Origin: an uncultured Fidelibacterota bacterium
GTDB taxonomy: Bacteria; Fidelibacterota; Marinisomatia; Marinisomatales; Marinisomataceae
Direction: 5' to 3'
Length of the DNA stretch: 64,000 nt
Assembly (NCBI GenBank): GCA_902624275.1
Contig: CACNWW010000001.1
Coordinates: forward strand, 347,212 to 411,211
Below, piece by piece: positions 43,450-51,687 of the stretch (the stretch's first letter is position 1; each line of letters starts with the position of its first letter). Made by a program: the position numbers and the translations under genes. A model generated the notes under the pieces. It did no database searches and had not been told where the DNA came from. It saw nothing but the letters and a program-made list of their open reading frames with translations.

Positions 43450-44172
43450 ATGAACAAAGATATTTTAACAGTAAAAGATTTAAACAGATATTTACCTGCC
43501 TTAAAAACAGATATCGATATTCATTTTCAAGATAAGCTCAAAGAGGGATTATTTAAAGCAGATGCATTAGTTGGATTAAAGAAGATTCCAAGTGAGTCCA
43601 TTGATTTGATAGTAACTGAGCCAGCTTTAGACCCCAACAGTGGAATGTCTTATTCGTCCTATATTAACTGGATTGAAGAATGGGTTTCAGAATGTAAAAG
43701 AGTTTTAACGACCAGTGGTTCAATTTATATCATATGTCCTTGGGAATCCTCTTCTCTTTATCACTCAGTCCTTGGAAAAAGTTTTATTATTCAATCGAGA
43801 ATTACAGCTGAGAGACAAATAGAAAATACTGAGCTATCTCAATGGAAGAACAAAATATCAGATATTTGGTTTGCTACCAAAACAAACGACTATATTTTTA
43901 ATCAAAATTACATAGTAAATGGGAAAAACATAAATAACCCTAAGCGAGAAGAAATTAAAGATAATCTATGGTTTCATCTTGATTATGAGGAAATAGTGCA
44001 TAGAATAGTTAAGGCGAGTAGTTTTAAGCTAAACTGGATTCTTGATCCATTTATGAATGTAGGAGCTGTTGGGGTAGTTGCTAAAAAAAGGGGAAGAAGA
44101 TTTATAGGTTTCGAAAACAATCAAGACCAAATTCTGCTTGCTATGAAAACGATTAATGAAAGAGAAAAATAA
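43450..44172 (+). CDS. DNA-methyltransferase-fold protein with degenerate catalytic motif
   Basis: A 240-residue protein resembling beta-class N4/N6 site-specific DNA methyltransferases: DLIVTEPAL (residues 52-60) stands where DPPY should be, followed by YINWIEEWVSECKRVLTTSG, and the SAM motif is DPFMNVGAVG (199-208) instead of DPFxGSGTT, then KKRGRRFIGFE. The catalytic Asp-Pro-Pro-Tyr is replaced by Glu-Pro-Ala-Leu, so methylation by the usual mechanism is doubtful. There is no restriction enzyme near. It is in a tight run with yqeY, cvpA and dnaG. It may be a structural or regulatory DNA-binding relative, or may act on another substrate. Confidence 0.8.
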   Translation: MNKDILTVKDLNRYLPALKTDIDIHFQDKLKEGLFKADALVGLKKIPSESIDLIVTEPALDPNSGMSYSSYINWIEEWVSECKRVLTTSGSIYIICPWESSSLYHSVLGKSFIIQSRITAERQIENTELSQWKNKISDIWFATKTNDYIFNQNYIVNGKNINNPKREEIKDNLWFHLDYEEIVHRIVKASSFKLNWILDPFMNVGAVGVVAKKRGRRFIGFENNQDQILLAMKTINEREK

Positions 44173-44609
44173 TGTTAAAACAGATTGAAAAAGATATGAT
44201 GGAGGCACTCAAAAATAAGGAGAGAGAAAAAGCAGGAGCTTTAAGACTTTTAATATCCAAATGTAAAAATAAAGCTATTGAGATTGGAAACGAGCTATCA
44301 GATCAAGAAGTCATAAAAGTGCTCCAAAGTGCTGCGAAACAACATAAAGAATCAATCAGAATGTATAAAGAAGGTAATAGAGATGATTTAGTTAAAGCTG
44401 AAATGAATGAATTACAGATTGTTGAATTATATTTACCATCTATGATGAGTGAAAATGAAGTTAGAAGTTTGGTAGAAAATATTATTGCAGATGTTGGAGC
44501 TTTACAAATGTCAGATTTTGGCAAAGTAATGCCTCAAGTGATGAAAAAGGGTGCAGGAAAAGTTGATGGGAATTTGGCTCAATCTATTGTTAAAGAATTA
44601 CTATCTTAA
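44172..44609 (+). CDS. yqeY: GatB/YqeY-domain protein
   Basis: A 145-residue YqeY-like protein: a domain related to the tail of the GatB amidotransferase subunit, thought to bind tRNA, but with no known reaction on its own. LKQIEKDMMEALKNKEREKAGALRLL-type start (quoted in part), ELQIVELYLPSMMSENEV, DFGKVMPQVMKKGAGKVDG and a final VKELLS are typical. It often sits beside dnaG (with rpsU and rpoD) in bacteria, and here cvpA lies between the two genes. It overlaps the upstream gene by one base. Confidence 0.93.
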   Translation: MLKQIEKDMMEALKNKEREKAGALRLLISKCKNKAIEIGNELSDQEVIKVLQSAAKQHKESIRMYKEGNRDDLVKAEMNELQIVELYLPSMMSENEVRSLVENIIADVGALQMSDFGKVMPQVMKKGAGKVDGNLAQSIVKELLS

Positions 44610-44611
44610 AA

Positions 44612-45076
44612 ATGATCATTGATATCCTTTTTGGCATGATATTTTTTATCATGGGTGTATTAGGAATGAGAAAGGGATTTATTGAATCATTAACTGACTT
44701 TTTAAATCTTGTCGTTGGAATATCTATCGCATTATTTTTTTACGTAGACTTATCATTCTTTATTTCTAAATATGTTTCTATTAACTCAACAATCATCATA
44801 TTCTTTTCCATTTTTATAATATTTATAATATCTCTCATAGTTTTACGATTACTAACTAGCTTGCTATTGTTTTTATTTGATGGAAGCATCTCATCATATC
44901 AAACACTTAATATGATTTTAGGGTTTATGCTAGGCATATTTAAAGGAGTATTAAGTTTATTAATTTTCGCAGGCATTTTTGAAAAATTCATTTCGGTAAG
45001 GCTTTATGAAATTTTATTTGAACAGTCAAAGATTCTTGTTTTACTGGAACCTATCAAAGACTATATTTTTAGTTAA
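44612..45076 (+). CDS. cvpA: CvpA family membrane protein
   Basis: A 154-residue protein with four predicted membrane helices (about 3-20, 30-47, 58-82, 98-122). It matches the CvpA (colicin V production) family: MIIDILFGMIFFIMGVLGMRKG at the start and the central region LGFMLGIFKGVLSLL. CvpA is linked to envelope stress and bile or deoxycholate resistance in other bacteria; the molecular role is unknown. It ends in TAATG, overlapping the start of dnaG. Confidence 0.88.
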   Translation: MIIDILFGMIFFIMGVLGMRKGFIESLTDFLNLVVGISIALFFYVDLSFFISKYVSINSTIIIFFSIFIIFIISLIVLRLLTSLLLFLFDGSISSYQTLNMILGFMLGIFKGVLSLLIFAGIFEKFISVRLYEILFEQSKILVLLEPIKDYIFS

Positions 45077-46818
45077 TGAGAAGAATAGCGCAAGAAACAA
45101 TAAATAGAGTTTTAGAAGAAGTCGATATCTTTGAGGTTATTTCACAGTATGTTGATTTAAAAAAAAGAGGTAAAAACTATTTTGGTTTAAGCCCATTTAG
45201 ATCTGAAACAAAGCCCTCATTCAGCGTAGCTCCTGATAAAAATATGTGGTATGACTTTGGTTCTGGTCAAGGTGGAAATTCAGTACAATTTCTTATAGAA
45301 TATGAAAAAATTAGTTTTTCTGAAGCAATTCGTACGCTTGCTGAAAAGCATAATATTGAGATAATTGAAGTTGGAGATGAACAACAAAGCAATTTATACG
45401 ACCAGCTTTACGAAATTCATAATCTTGCCAATCTCTTTTTTGAAAATAATTTATCTTCAAAAAAAGGATTAAAAGCAAAATCATATATGAAAGATAGATT
45501 TTTTGATGATACAATCATTAAAAGATTTTCTATTGGTTTTGCAAATGATTCATGGGATCAACTGTACAATGAATTAAAAAATAAATTTGATAAGGAAGTT
45601 ATTGAAAAATCTGGTTTATTCTCAAAAGGGAAAAGGGGATATATAGATAGGTTTAGAAACAGAATTATGTTTCCATTCTTTAGTCCAACAGGAAAAGTGA
45701 TAGGTTTTAGTGGAAGAAGTCTATCTGAAAAAGAAGACGTTAAATATCTTAATTCTCCTGAAACATTATTATTTCAAAAAAGTAAAATTTTTTATGGTTC
45801 ATATCAAACAATGCCAGAGATTCGTAAACAGAATTATGTTTTATTAGTAGAAGGGCAGACAGATTTTTTAAGATTGTATGAAAAAGGGTTTACAAATGTG
45901 TTAGCAACATCAGGTACTGCATTTTCTTCCAAACACGCAACAACTTTAAATAAGTATACAAATCGCGTCATTCTTACTTATGATTCAGATAATGCTGGAA
46001 TTAACGCTGCTATTAGAACTGGATATATTTTAATGCAAAATGGTTTTGAAGTAAGAGTTCTTGATTTAGGGAATGAACTTGACCCTGACGATTACTTTAA
46101 GCTCAAAGAGAATAATAATACATCATTTAAACAGCTTATTAAAGAAGCAGTACATCCGATAAATTATATTATTGTTAAAAAGAATATATTATCAAGAGGG
46201 GCTGCTGAACGATCAAAGTTCTTAAATGAATCCATTGAAGAAATCAAATTGGTAAAAGATGTTATCATTAGAAATGACCTAATTAAAAGACTAGCCAATG
46301 AGCTTGGAGTCATTGAAAGCGAGATTTTAAATCGCTTTGATCAGATATCGCTTAGAAAGGTTGCAGTGAGTAAAGCTAATGATTCTGAAGAAACCTCTAT
46401 ACGAAACTTTGATTCTAAATCTGATATTGCTCAGCTAGAAATATTAAAATTGTTAATCCATAATGCAGCATTAGCTGATAAAATTAACATATCGTTATTA
46501 GATAATAAGATTTGTTACAATATTGTGAAGTCTATCAAAGATCATAAAGGATTATATAATAACGTTGCTCAACTTCTTGAGTTTATAGGCGATAGTCCAG
46601 AAGAGCGTAATTTGGTTGCAGCTTTAGCAGTCGATAGACCCGAAAAAGAAAATGAATTAATTATATTGAATGATTGTGTTAAAACCTTAGAAGATATATC
46701 TATTAAAAAAGAAATTAGTCAGATTAGAAATCAAATTCGTATTGCAGAAGATAATAATCAAAATTTAGATACTAGTTTGATACGTAAGCTCGAAGACCTT
46801 CAGAAAAAAGTCTCATAA
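45076..46818 (+). CDS. dnaG: DNA primase DnaG without zinc ligands
   Basis: DnaG makes RNA primers at the fork. The 580-residue protein has the usual layout: N-terminal CHC2-type domain (about 1-100), RNA polymerase core with Toprim (E259 in VEGQTDF; D303 and D305 in YDSDNAG) and a C-terminal helicase-binding region (about 430-580). In the N-terminal domain the frame is easy to align (KKRGKNYFGLSPFRSETKPSF and YDFGSGQGGN), but Cys-x2-His and Cys-x2-Cys are Ser39, Arg42, Asp60 and Ser63. All four zinc ligands are gone while the fold-defining residues around them persist. The catalytic core looks intact. It ends at a terminator. Confidence 0.95.
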   Translation: MRRIAQETINRVLEEVDIFEVISQYVDLKKRGKNYFGLSPFRSETKPSFSVAPDKNMWYDFGSGQGGNSVQFLIEYEKISFSEAIRTLAEKHNIEIIEVGDEQQSNLYDQLYEIHNLANLFFENNLSSKKGLKAKSYMKDRFFDDTIIKRFSIGFANDSWDQLYNELKNKFDKEVIEKSGLFSKGKRGYIDRFRNRIMFPFFSPTGKVIGFSGRSLSEKEDVKYLNSPETLLFQKSKIFYGSYQTMPEIRKQNYVLLVEGQTDFLRLYEKGFTNVLATSGTAFSSKHATTLNKYTNRVILTYDSDNAGINAAIRTGYILMQNGFEVRVLDLGNELDPDDYFKLKENNNTSFKQLIKEAVHPINYIIVKKNILSRGAAERSKFLNESIEEIKLVKDVIIRNDLIKRLANELGVIESEILNRFDQISLRKVAVSKANDSEETSIRNFDSKSDIAQLEILKLLIHNAALADKINISLLDNKICYNIVKSIKDHKGLYNNVAQLLEFIGDSPEERNLVAALAVDRPEKENELIILNDCVKTLEDISIKKEISQIRNQIRIAEDNNQNLDTSLIRKLEDLQKKVS

Positions 46819-46821
46819 AAT

Positions 46822-46847
46822 AAAAGCCCTCTAAAAAGAGGGCTTTT
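46822..46847. terminator. Bidirectional transcription terminator
   Basis: A 10-bp perfect stem AAAAGCCCTC/GAGGGCTTTT closed by a 6-base loop TAAAAA, with T-rich sequence on both strands. It lies 3 bases after the dnaG stop and 28 bases after the convergent TonB receptor gene, so it can serve both. It is the clearest terminator in the window. Confidence 0.85.
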
Positions 46848-46875
46848 ATTATCTAATAATCAGATATTAGTCAAC

Positions 46876-49563
46876 TTAGTAGTTGATAGTTACCCCAAAA
46901 TTAAATTGTCTTGGAGCACCCATACGAACTCTTAAGTTTGCAACGTCTCCAGAACCATCGTAAGCGTCTACAAAGTCACCGATGTATAATTCATCAGTCA
47001 TATTGAACACAGAGTAATTAAATGTTACATCTCTGTCCATAATCTCTGTACCATAGCTTAATTGTAGGTTGTAGATGGTTTTTCTTTCAGTTTCATAAGC
47101 ATCATCAGCAAAAGTATTACCTTCACCAAGTAAGAATGCTAAGTCCTGAATAGCACCATCATAACCCCATCTTGGGTACTGTCTAGCAAATGATTCAGCT
47201 TCAACAGATGCTTTTAATCTGTTAAAGAAACCAGTTACCATTAATACAGTTTGTGACTGTGGAGCACCTGAGATCATCACATCTTTTACATATAGATCGA
47301 AAGTTTCTGAACTTGTGTCATCGCCTTCAATTTCATTATATGTGTATGATAAATCATCAGTAAATCTCCAATCACTTTCATGACCTCTAATATCAATTCT
47401 CAAAACTGGAATTGGCTGATATGCAACAGAGTATTCTAACCCCTGGTGCAATTCACTTAATCCAGTAATGCTGAAGAATGATTCAACACCATTTAAGTCT
47501 TCAGAAGTACCACTTTGAGCTCTATCGGACCATAGTGCGTAGTAGTAATTCATACTACCAGCCCACTGACCATTTAGAGACTTAAATCTAGTACCAACAT
47601 CAAACCATGTTGCTGTTTCATTCTCGAAGCCTTCGTTTAATGTCATATTAACATCATCAATAAGTTTATCTAAAGATGGTGTCATTGCAGAGTAACTTAC
47701 GTTACCGAATAGTTGCCATGTGTCATTCAACGCACGACTTCCACCGACTTTCATTTGATACCCTAACTCAGCGTCAGCTTCAATTTTTAAGTTATCAAGC
47801 GTGAAATGATCTTGTGCTGAGTAGCTAGCAGTTGTAGCACCAAACATTGCAAAAGCGTTTGTTCCTGCACCGTCATCATAATTTGCTTGAACATATCCAC
47901 CTAACCAGTCAACAGTATTGGTGTTGTCGTAGTATAACTTGTCACCAAGTGTTCTATGTCTTTGTTCTTCTGACCAATTTGGATTAGATGTGTTATAGAA
48001 GAAGTCACCACCTAGCAAGTCATAAACTTGGCGATAGTGCTCAACTTTTGCAGTTCTAATATCTAGACCTAAAGTCATAGATACAGTGTCTGTCATCTCT
48101 TTTTCCATTTTAGACATAATACCATAGGTATACTGGTTGTTTCTACTACCTCTTAAGACACCTGCGGATTCATAGCCGTAGCCATCTTTAAATTGAGCTT
48201 CGGACATATTACGTGCAATAGTTGCGTCGTAATCTCTGTAGCCGTCACCCCAAAGGATAGAACCAGCAGAACCAGAACCACCACCTTCACCACCTGAGTA
48301 GTAGAAAGAAGTAGCCATTGTTGTTGATTCATCTAGGTTTGAATACCAATTCAACTGAACAATTGGTTTGTGGAAATAATTATTTCTTTCATTAATCATT
48401 GTTGGATCACGCTGGTCTCTAGTTTTATAATTCCAACCATCAAATGGTAACCAACTAGCTACAGCTCTCTTACCAGTGTAAGGAGTTTCTAGATAGTCAG
48501 CTCTAGGATTATAATCTAAACCATACTCGTCTCTTAGATCTTCTTCAGCTACACCCATTTCACGTGCTAGTTCATGACTGTAGTTTGAAATACGATTATT
48601 CCAAAAGTTTTGTCCATGAAACTGAGGAGAACCTAATGCAATAAACTCTAAACGATTATCATTGTCTACGGAGTATGATGCATTAAAGTAGTAAGACCAA
48701 GCATCTGAATAAGTACCTCTAGCAAAAAGCTTATCAGCAGTTCTTCTTGAAGCTGACATCATCATTGCTAGTTTACCATCCATTAATAAACCAGTGTTAA
48801 CAGTAACAGCAGTTTTTGAGTACTGATGTTCACCGGCTTCTTGTTTTACAACAACGCCTGGTTCAGTTGATGCAGGTGCACTCATAAAGTTCACCACACC
48901 ACCTAAACTAGGTGTTGCAAGATTAACGGATCCTGCTCCTCTTTGAACCTGAACAACAGATGCAACGTCAGCAAGTACACTCCAATTAGAGAAGTATAAA
49001 TTACCGTTTTCCATGTCATTCATAGGAACACCGTTAATTAAATATGATGTGTAACGATCGTCAAAACCACGAACATATACATTTTCATCATCCCAACCAC
49101 CACCATTTTCAACGTAAACGTTTGGTAGAGTTGATAGAGCTTTTGGCAATCCACGACCACCTAATCTGAAATCAATATCAGCTTTAGTGTATTCATTAAA
49201 TGGGATTGCTGAGGTGTTGTCTACACGTTCAGCAAGTACTTCAACACCGCCTAACGCGACGGATGCTGATTCTAGTGAAAAGTTTGCAGATGCGTTAGAA
49301 CCTGAAACTCTTACAGTAGTACTTGAAGATTTGTAACCGACAACACTGGCAGTTACTGTGTAGCTACCATCAGGAACATTAATGGAATATCCACCACTTA
49401 AAGTAGCAGCAGCACCTAATGTAGTTCCTTCAACTACAACATTTGCCCCTGGTAAAGCATTACCATCTGCATCTGAAACAGATCCAGAGATAGTACCTTG
49501 ACCAAAGAGAGCGCCTGAAATCATAATGATTCCAACTAGCGCACCAAGAATCGAACGATTCAT
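46876..49563 (-). CDS. TonB-dependent outer membrane receptor with carboxypeptidase-regulatory-like domain
   Basis: The 895-residue precursor has a signal peptide (about 1-22, ending ALFGQ) and a CarboxypepD_reg-like beta domain (about 24-105, GTISGSVSDADGNALPGANV). The plug (about 110-235, LSTLPNVYVENGGGW, VYVRGFDDRYTSYLINGVPM, QRGAGSVNLATPSLGGVV) and a barrel to the C-terminal NFGVTINY follow. The substrate is unknown. It is not next to a SusD-like gene. The start at 49563 is fixed by AAGGAG; an in-frame ATG at 49593 is not supported. The base and codon use looks more G/C-rich than neighbouring genes, suggesting strong expression. Confidence 0.93.
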   Translation of the reverse strand: MNRSILGALVGIIMISGALFGQGTISGSVSDADGNALPGANVVVEGTTLGAAATLSGGYSINVPDGSYTVTASVVGYKSSSTTVRVSGSNASANFSLESASVALGGVEVLAERVDNTSAIPFNEYTKADIDFRLGGRGLPKALSTLPNVYVENGGGWDDENVYVRGFDDRYTSYLINGVPMNDMENGNLYFSNWSVLADVASVVQVQRGAGSVNLATPSLGGVVNFMSAPASTEPGVVVKQEAGEHQYSKTAVTVNTGLLMDGKLAMMMSASRRTADKLFARGTYSDAWSYYFNASYSVDNDNRLEFIALGSPQFHGQNFWNNRISNYSHELAREMGVAEEDLRDEYGLDYNPRADYLETPYTGKRAVASWLPFDGWNYKTRDQRDPTMINERNNYFHKPIVQLNWYSNLDESTTMATSFYYSGGEGGGSGSAGSILWGDGYRDYDATIARNMSEAQFKDGYGYESAGVLRGSRNNQYTYGIMSKMEKEMTDTVSMTLGLDIRTAKVEHYRQVYDLLGGDFFYNTSNPNWSEEQRHRTLGDKLYYDNTNTVDWLGGYVQANYDDGAGTNAFAMFGATTASYSAQDHFTLDNLKIEADAELGYQMKVGGSRALNDTWQLFGNVSYSAMTPSLDKLIDDVNMTLNEGFENETATWFDVGTRFKSLNGQWAGSMNYYYALWSDRAQSGTSEDLNGVESFFSITGLSELHQGLEYSVAYQPIPVLRIDIRGHESDWRFTDDLSYTYNEIEGDDTSSETFDLYVKDVMISGAPQSQTVLMVTGFFNRLKASVEAESFARQYPRWGYDGAIQDLAFLLGEGNTFADDAYETERKTIYNLQLSYGTEIMDRDVTFNYSVFNMTDELYIGDFVDAYDGSGDVANLRVRMGAPRQFNFGVTINY

Positions 49564-49569
49564 AGTTAA

Positions 49570-49575
49570 CTCCTT
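49570..49575 (-). promoter_or_regulatory. Ribosome binding site of the TonB receptor
   Basis: AAGGAG on the minus strand lies 6 bases before the ATG at 49563. It favours this start over the in-frame ATG at 49593, which would put ten charged residues before the signal peptide. Confidence 0.65.
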
Positions 49576-49612
49576 TTTCTCGGTTATCTTCATATATTAA
49601 TATATTAACTCA

Positions 49613-49700
49613 GGATACACGCGAGTATCCTTCGCTAATATCACATTTTTATCTTAAAAATCCAAACGATTATTATTTATCTATAATATTGTTATATCAA
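49613..49700 (-). promoter_or_regulatory. Possible promoter and leader hairpin of the TonB receptor
   Basis: On the minus strand TTGATA (49700-49695) and AATAAT (49677-49672) are separated by 17 bases, a plausible -35/-10 pair. Downstream, GGATAC (49630-49625 on this strand) and GTATCC (49618-49613) form a perfect 6-bp stem with the 6-base loop TCGCGT in the untranslated leader. The hairpin may stabilise the mRNA or bind a regulator. The whole gap to the divergent epimerase gene holds no ORF. Confidence 0.3.
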
Positions 49701-49732
49701 AACTCAATTGAAAATTATATATTTGCATAAAT

Positions 49733-50632
49733 ATGAAATATGTAGTAACAGGTGGAGCAGGGTTTATTGGTAGTAATTTGGTTGATGAGCTTATTAAAAA
49801 TGGGCACGACATTCATATTATTGACAATTTTTCTTCTGGGAAAAAAGAAAATTGCAATTCAAAAGCTAAAGTGTATTATCTCGATATTTCTAAAAGTAAA
49901 AATTTAAAAAAAATAAGTGAAGTTTTGAATGGATGCGATGCAGTATTTCATTGTGCAGCAAGTGCAAGGGTGCAACCTTCTATTGCAGACCCGATTAATT
50001 ATGAAAAAAATAACACTATTGGTTTAATTAACATTTTAAAAACCGCTGTTGATTTAAACGTTAGACGGTTTATTTATAGCGCTTCATCTTCTGCTTATGG
50101 TTCAACAGATCAACTACCGTCTCATGAAAATGATTTAGCAAATCCCATTTCACCTTATGCTGCTCAAAAATATTACGGAGAAATTACTTGTAGAATGTTT
50201 TCTGAAGTATACAATATTGAGACAGTATCTCTGAGGTATTTTAATGTTTTTGGTGAAAGACAAAATTTGGGGGGTGCTTATGCAACTGTAATAGGTATTT
50301 TCTTAGACCAGCTTTCTAAAAATATTCCTTTAACAGTAAATGGAAATGGGAAGCAAAGAAGAGATTTTACTTATGTTGGAGATGTAGTCAATGCAAATAT
50401 TTTAGCTTGCAATTCTCCGAATGTCGGGAAAGGTGAAGTGATAAATATTGGTAGTGGTAAAAACATTTCAATTTATACTGTTGCAAAAATGCTAAGCAAT
50501 TCAATAGAATTCAAAAAAGCTTTAAAAGAGCCATTTGCTAATTTAGCTTCTATTGAAAAAGCAAAAAAATTATTAGATTGGGAACCTCAAACAAGTTTAG
50601 AAAGTTGGATAGAGAGCAATAAAAATGTGTAA
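49733..50632 (+). CDS. NAD-dependent nucleotide-sugar epimerase/dehydratase (GalE-like)
   Basis: A 299-residue extended SDR. Motifs: GGAGFIGSNLVDEL (NAD binding, residues 7-20), HCAASARVQPSIADP, SASSSAYG, SPYAAQKYYGE (YxxxK catalytic pair) and LRYFNVFGERQ. It most resembles UDP-glucose/UDP-GlcNAc 4-epimerases, but WbpP-like or other activities cannot be excluded. It opens the polysaccharide region and overlaps the next SDR gene by 8 nt. Confidence 0.88.
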   Translation: MKYVVTGGAGFIGSNLVDELIKNGHDIHIIDNFSSGKKENCNSKAKVYYLDISKSKNLKKISEVLNGCDAVFHCAASARVQPSIADPINYEKNNTIGLINILKTAVDLNVRRFIYSASSSAYGSTDQLPSHENDLANPISPYAAQKYYGEITCRMFSEVYNIETVSLRYFNVFGERQNLGGAYATVIGIFLDQLSKNIPLTVNGNGKQRRDFTYVGDVVNANILACNSPNVGKGEVINIGSGKNISIYTVAKMLSNSIEFKKALKEPFANLASIEKAKKLLDWEPQTSLESWIESNKNV

Positions 50633-51650
50633 AAAAATTTTAATAACTGGGGGAGCAGGTTTTATAGCTCATCATGTAATTGATAAAATTTTATCAACCA
50701 CAGATTGGGAAATTATTACTCTTGATAGATTAGATTTCAGTGGAAACTTAAATAGATTAAAAGAGGTAGTATCTTCTTATCCAGAAAGCGTGCAAAAAAG
50801 AGTAAGAGTAATTCATCATGACCTCAAAGCAGAGCTTAACCCTGAATTATGTTCTACAATAGGCAAAGTAGATTTTATAAGTCATTTGGCCGCTGGATCT
50901 CATGTTGACAGATCTATTACTTATCCACTAGAATTTGTAATGGATAATGTTGTCGGGACAGCCAATATTTTAGATTATGCTAGAAAAATTGATGGGCTAG
51001 AACGATTTGCTTATTTCAGTACTGATGAGGTTTTTGGACCTGCACCTCCTGGGATTTATTATAAAGAAAATGATAGATACAATTCAACTAATCCATATTC
51101 TGCAACAAAAGCAGGAGCAGAAGAGCTGGTTGTTGCTTTTGAGAATACGTATGGTTTGCCAGCAATTATTACACATACAATGAATGTTTTTGGTGAAAGA
51201 CAAAATGCTGAAAAATATATACCTATGGTTATTAAAAAAGTCAGAGATAATGAGTTGGTTACTGTTCATGCAAATGCTGAAAAAACTGTTGCAGGTTCTA
51301 GGCATTATATTCATGCTGAAGACGTATCAAATGCTTTACTTTTTTTATTTAACTATGATATTTCAAAAATTCACCCTGATTCAACTGGAGCAAAATGTCA
51401 GAAATTCAATATAGTAGGTAAAGATGAAATTGATAATCTGGAGCTCGCTCAATTTATTGCAAAAGTTCAAAACAAGGATTTAAACTATGAAATGGTGGAC
51501 TTTCATTCACAAAGACCAGGCCATGATCTTAGATACAGCTTAGATGGTAATAAAATGGCAGAAATGGGATGGACTCCTAAGTCAGCATATGAGCAATTGG
51601 AAACAACAATTAATTGGACTTTAAAAAATGATAGATGGTTATCTATTTAA
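50625..51650 (+). CDS. dTDP-glucose 4,6-dehydratase-like extended SDR
   Basis: A 341-residue nucleotide-sugar dehydratase. GGAGFIAHHVIDKIL binds NAD; FSTDEVFGPAP carries the Thr-Asp-Glu catalytic set typical of RmlB-like 4,6-dehydratases; NPYSATKAGAEELV has the YxxxK pair; HTMNVFGERQ and RHYIHAEDVSNALL follow. RmlB acts on dTDP-glucose in rhamnose and amino-deoxysugar routes, but rmlA, C and D are not adjacent, so the nucleotide sugar may differ (CDP- or GDP-). The gene follows the GalE-like gene with an overlap. Confidence 0.87.
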   Translation: MCKKILITGGAGFIAHHVIDKILSTTDWEIITLDRLDFSGNLNRLKEVVSSYPESVQKRVRVIHHDLKAELNPELCSTIGKVDFISHLAAGSHVDRSITYPLEFVMDNVVGTANILDYARKIDGLERFAYFSTDEVFGPAPPGIYYKENDRYNSTNPYSATKAGAEELVVAFENTYGLPAIITHTMNVFGERQNAEKYIPMVIKKVRDNELVTVHANAEKTVAGSRHYIHAEDVSNALLFLFNYDISKIHPDSTGAKCQKFNIVGKDEIDNLELAQFIAKVQNKDLNYEMVDFHSQRPGHDLRYSLDGNKMAEMGWTPKSAYEQLETTINWTLKNDRWLSI

Positions 51651-51687
51651 CTATTTGTTAAGAGCGCTTTTAAATATAAATTATTAT

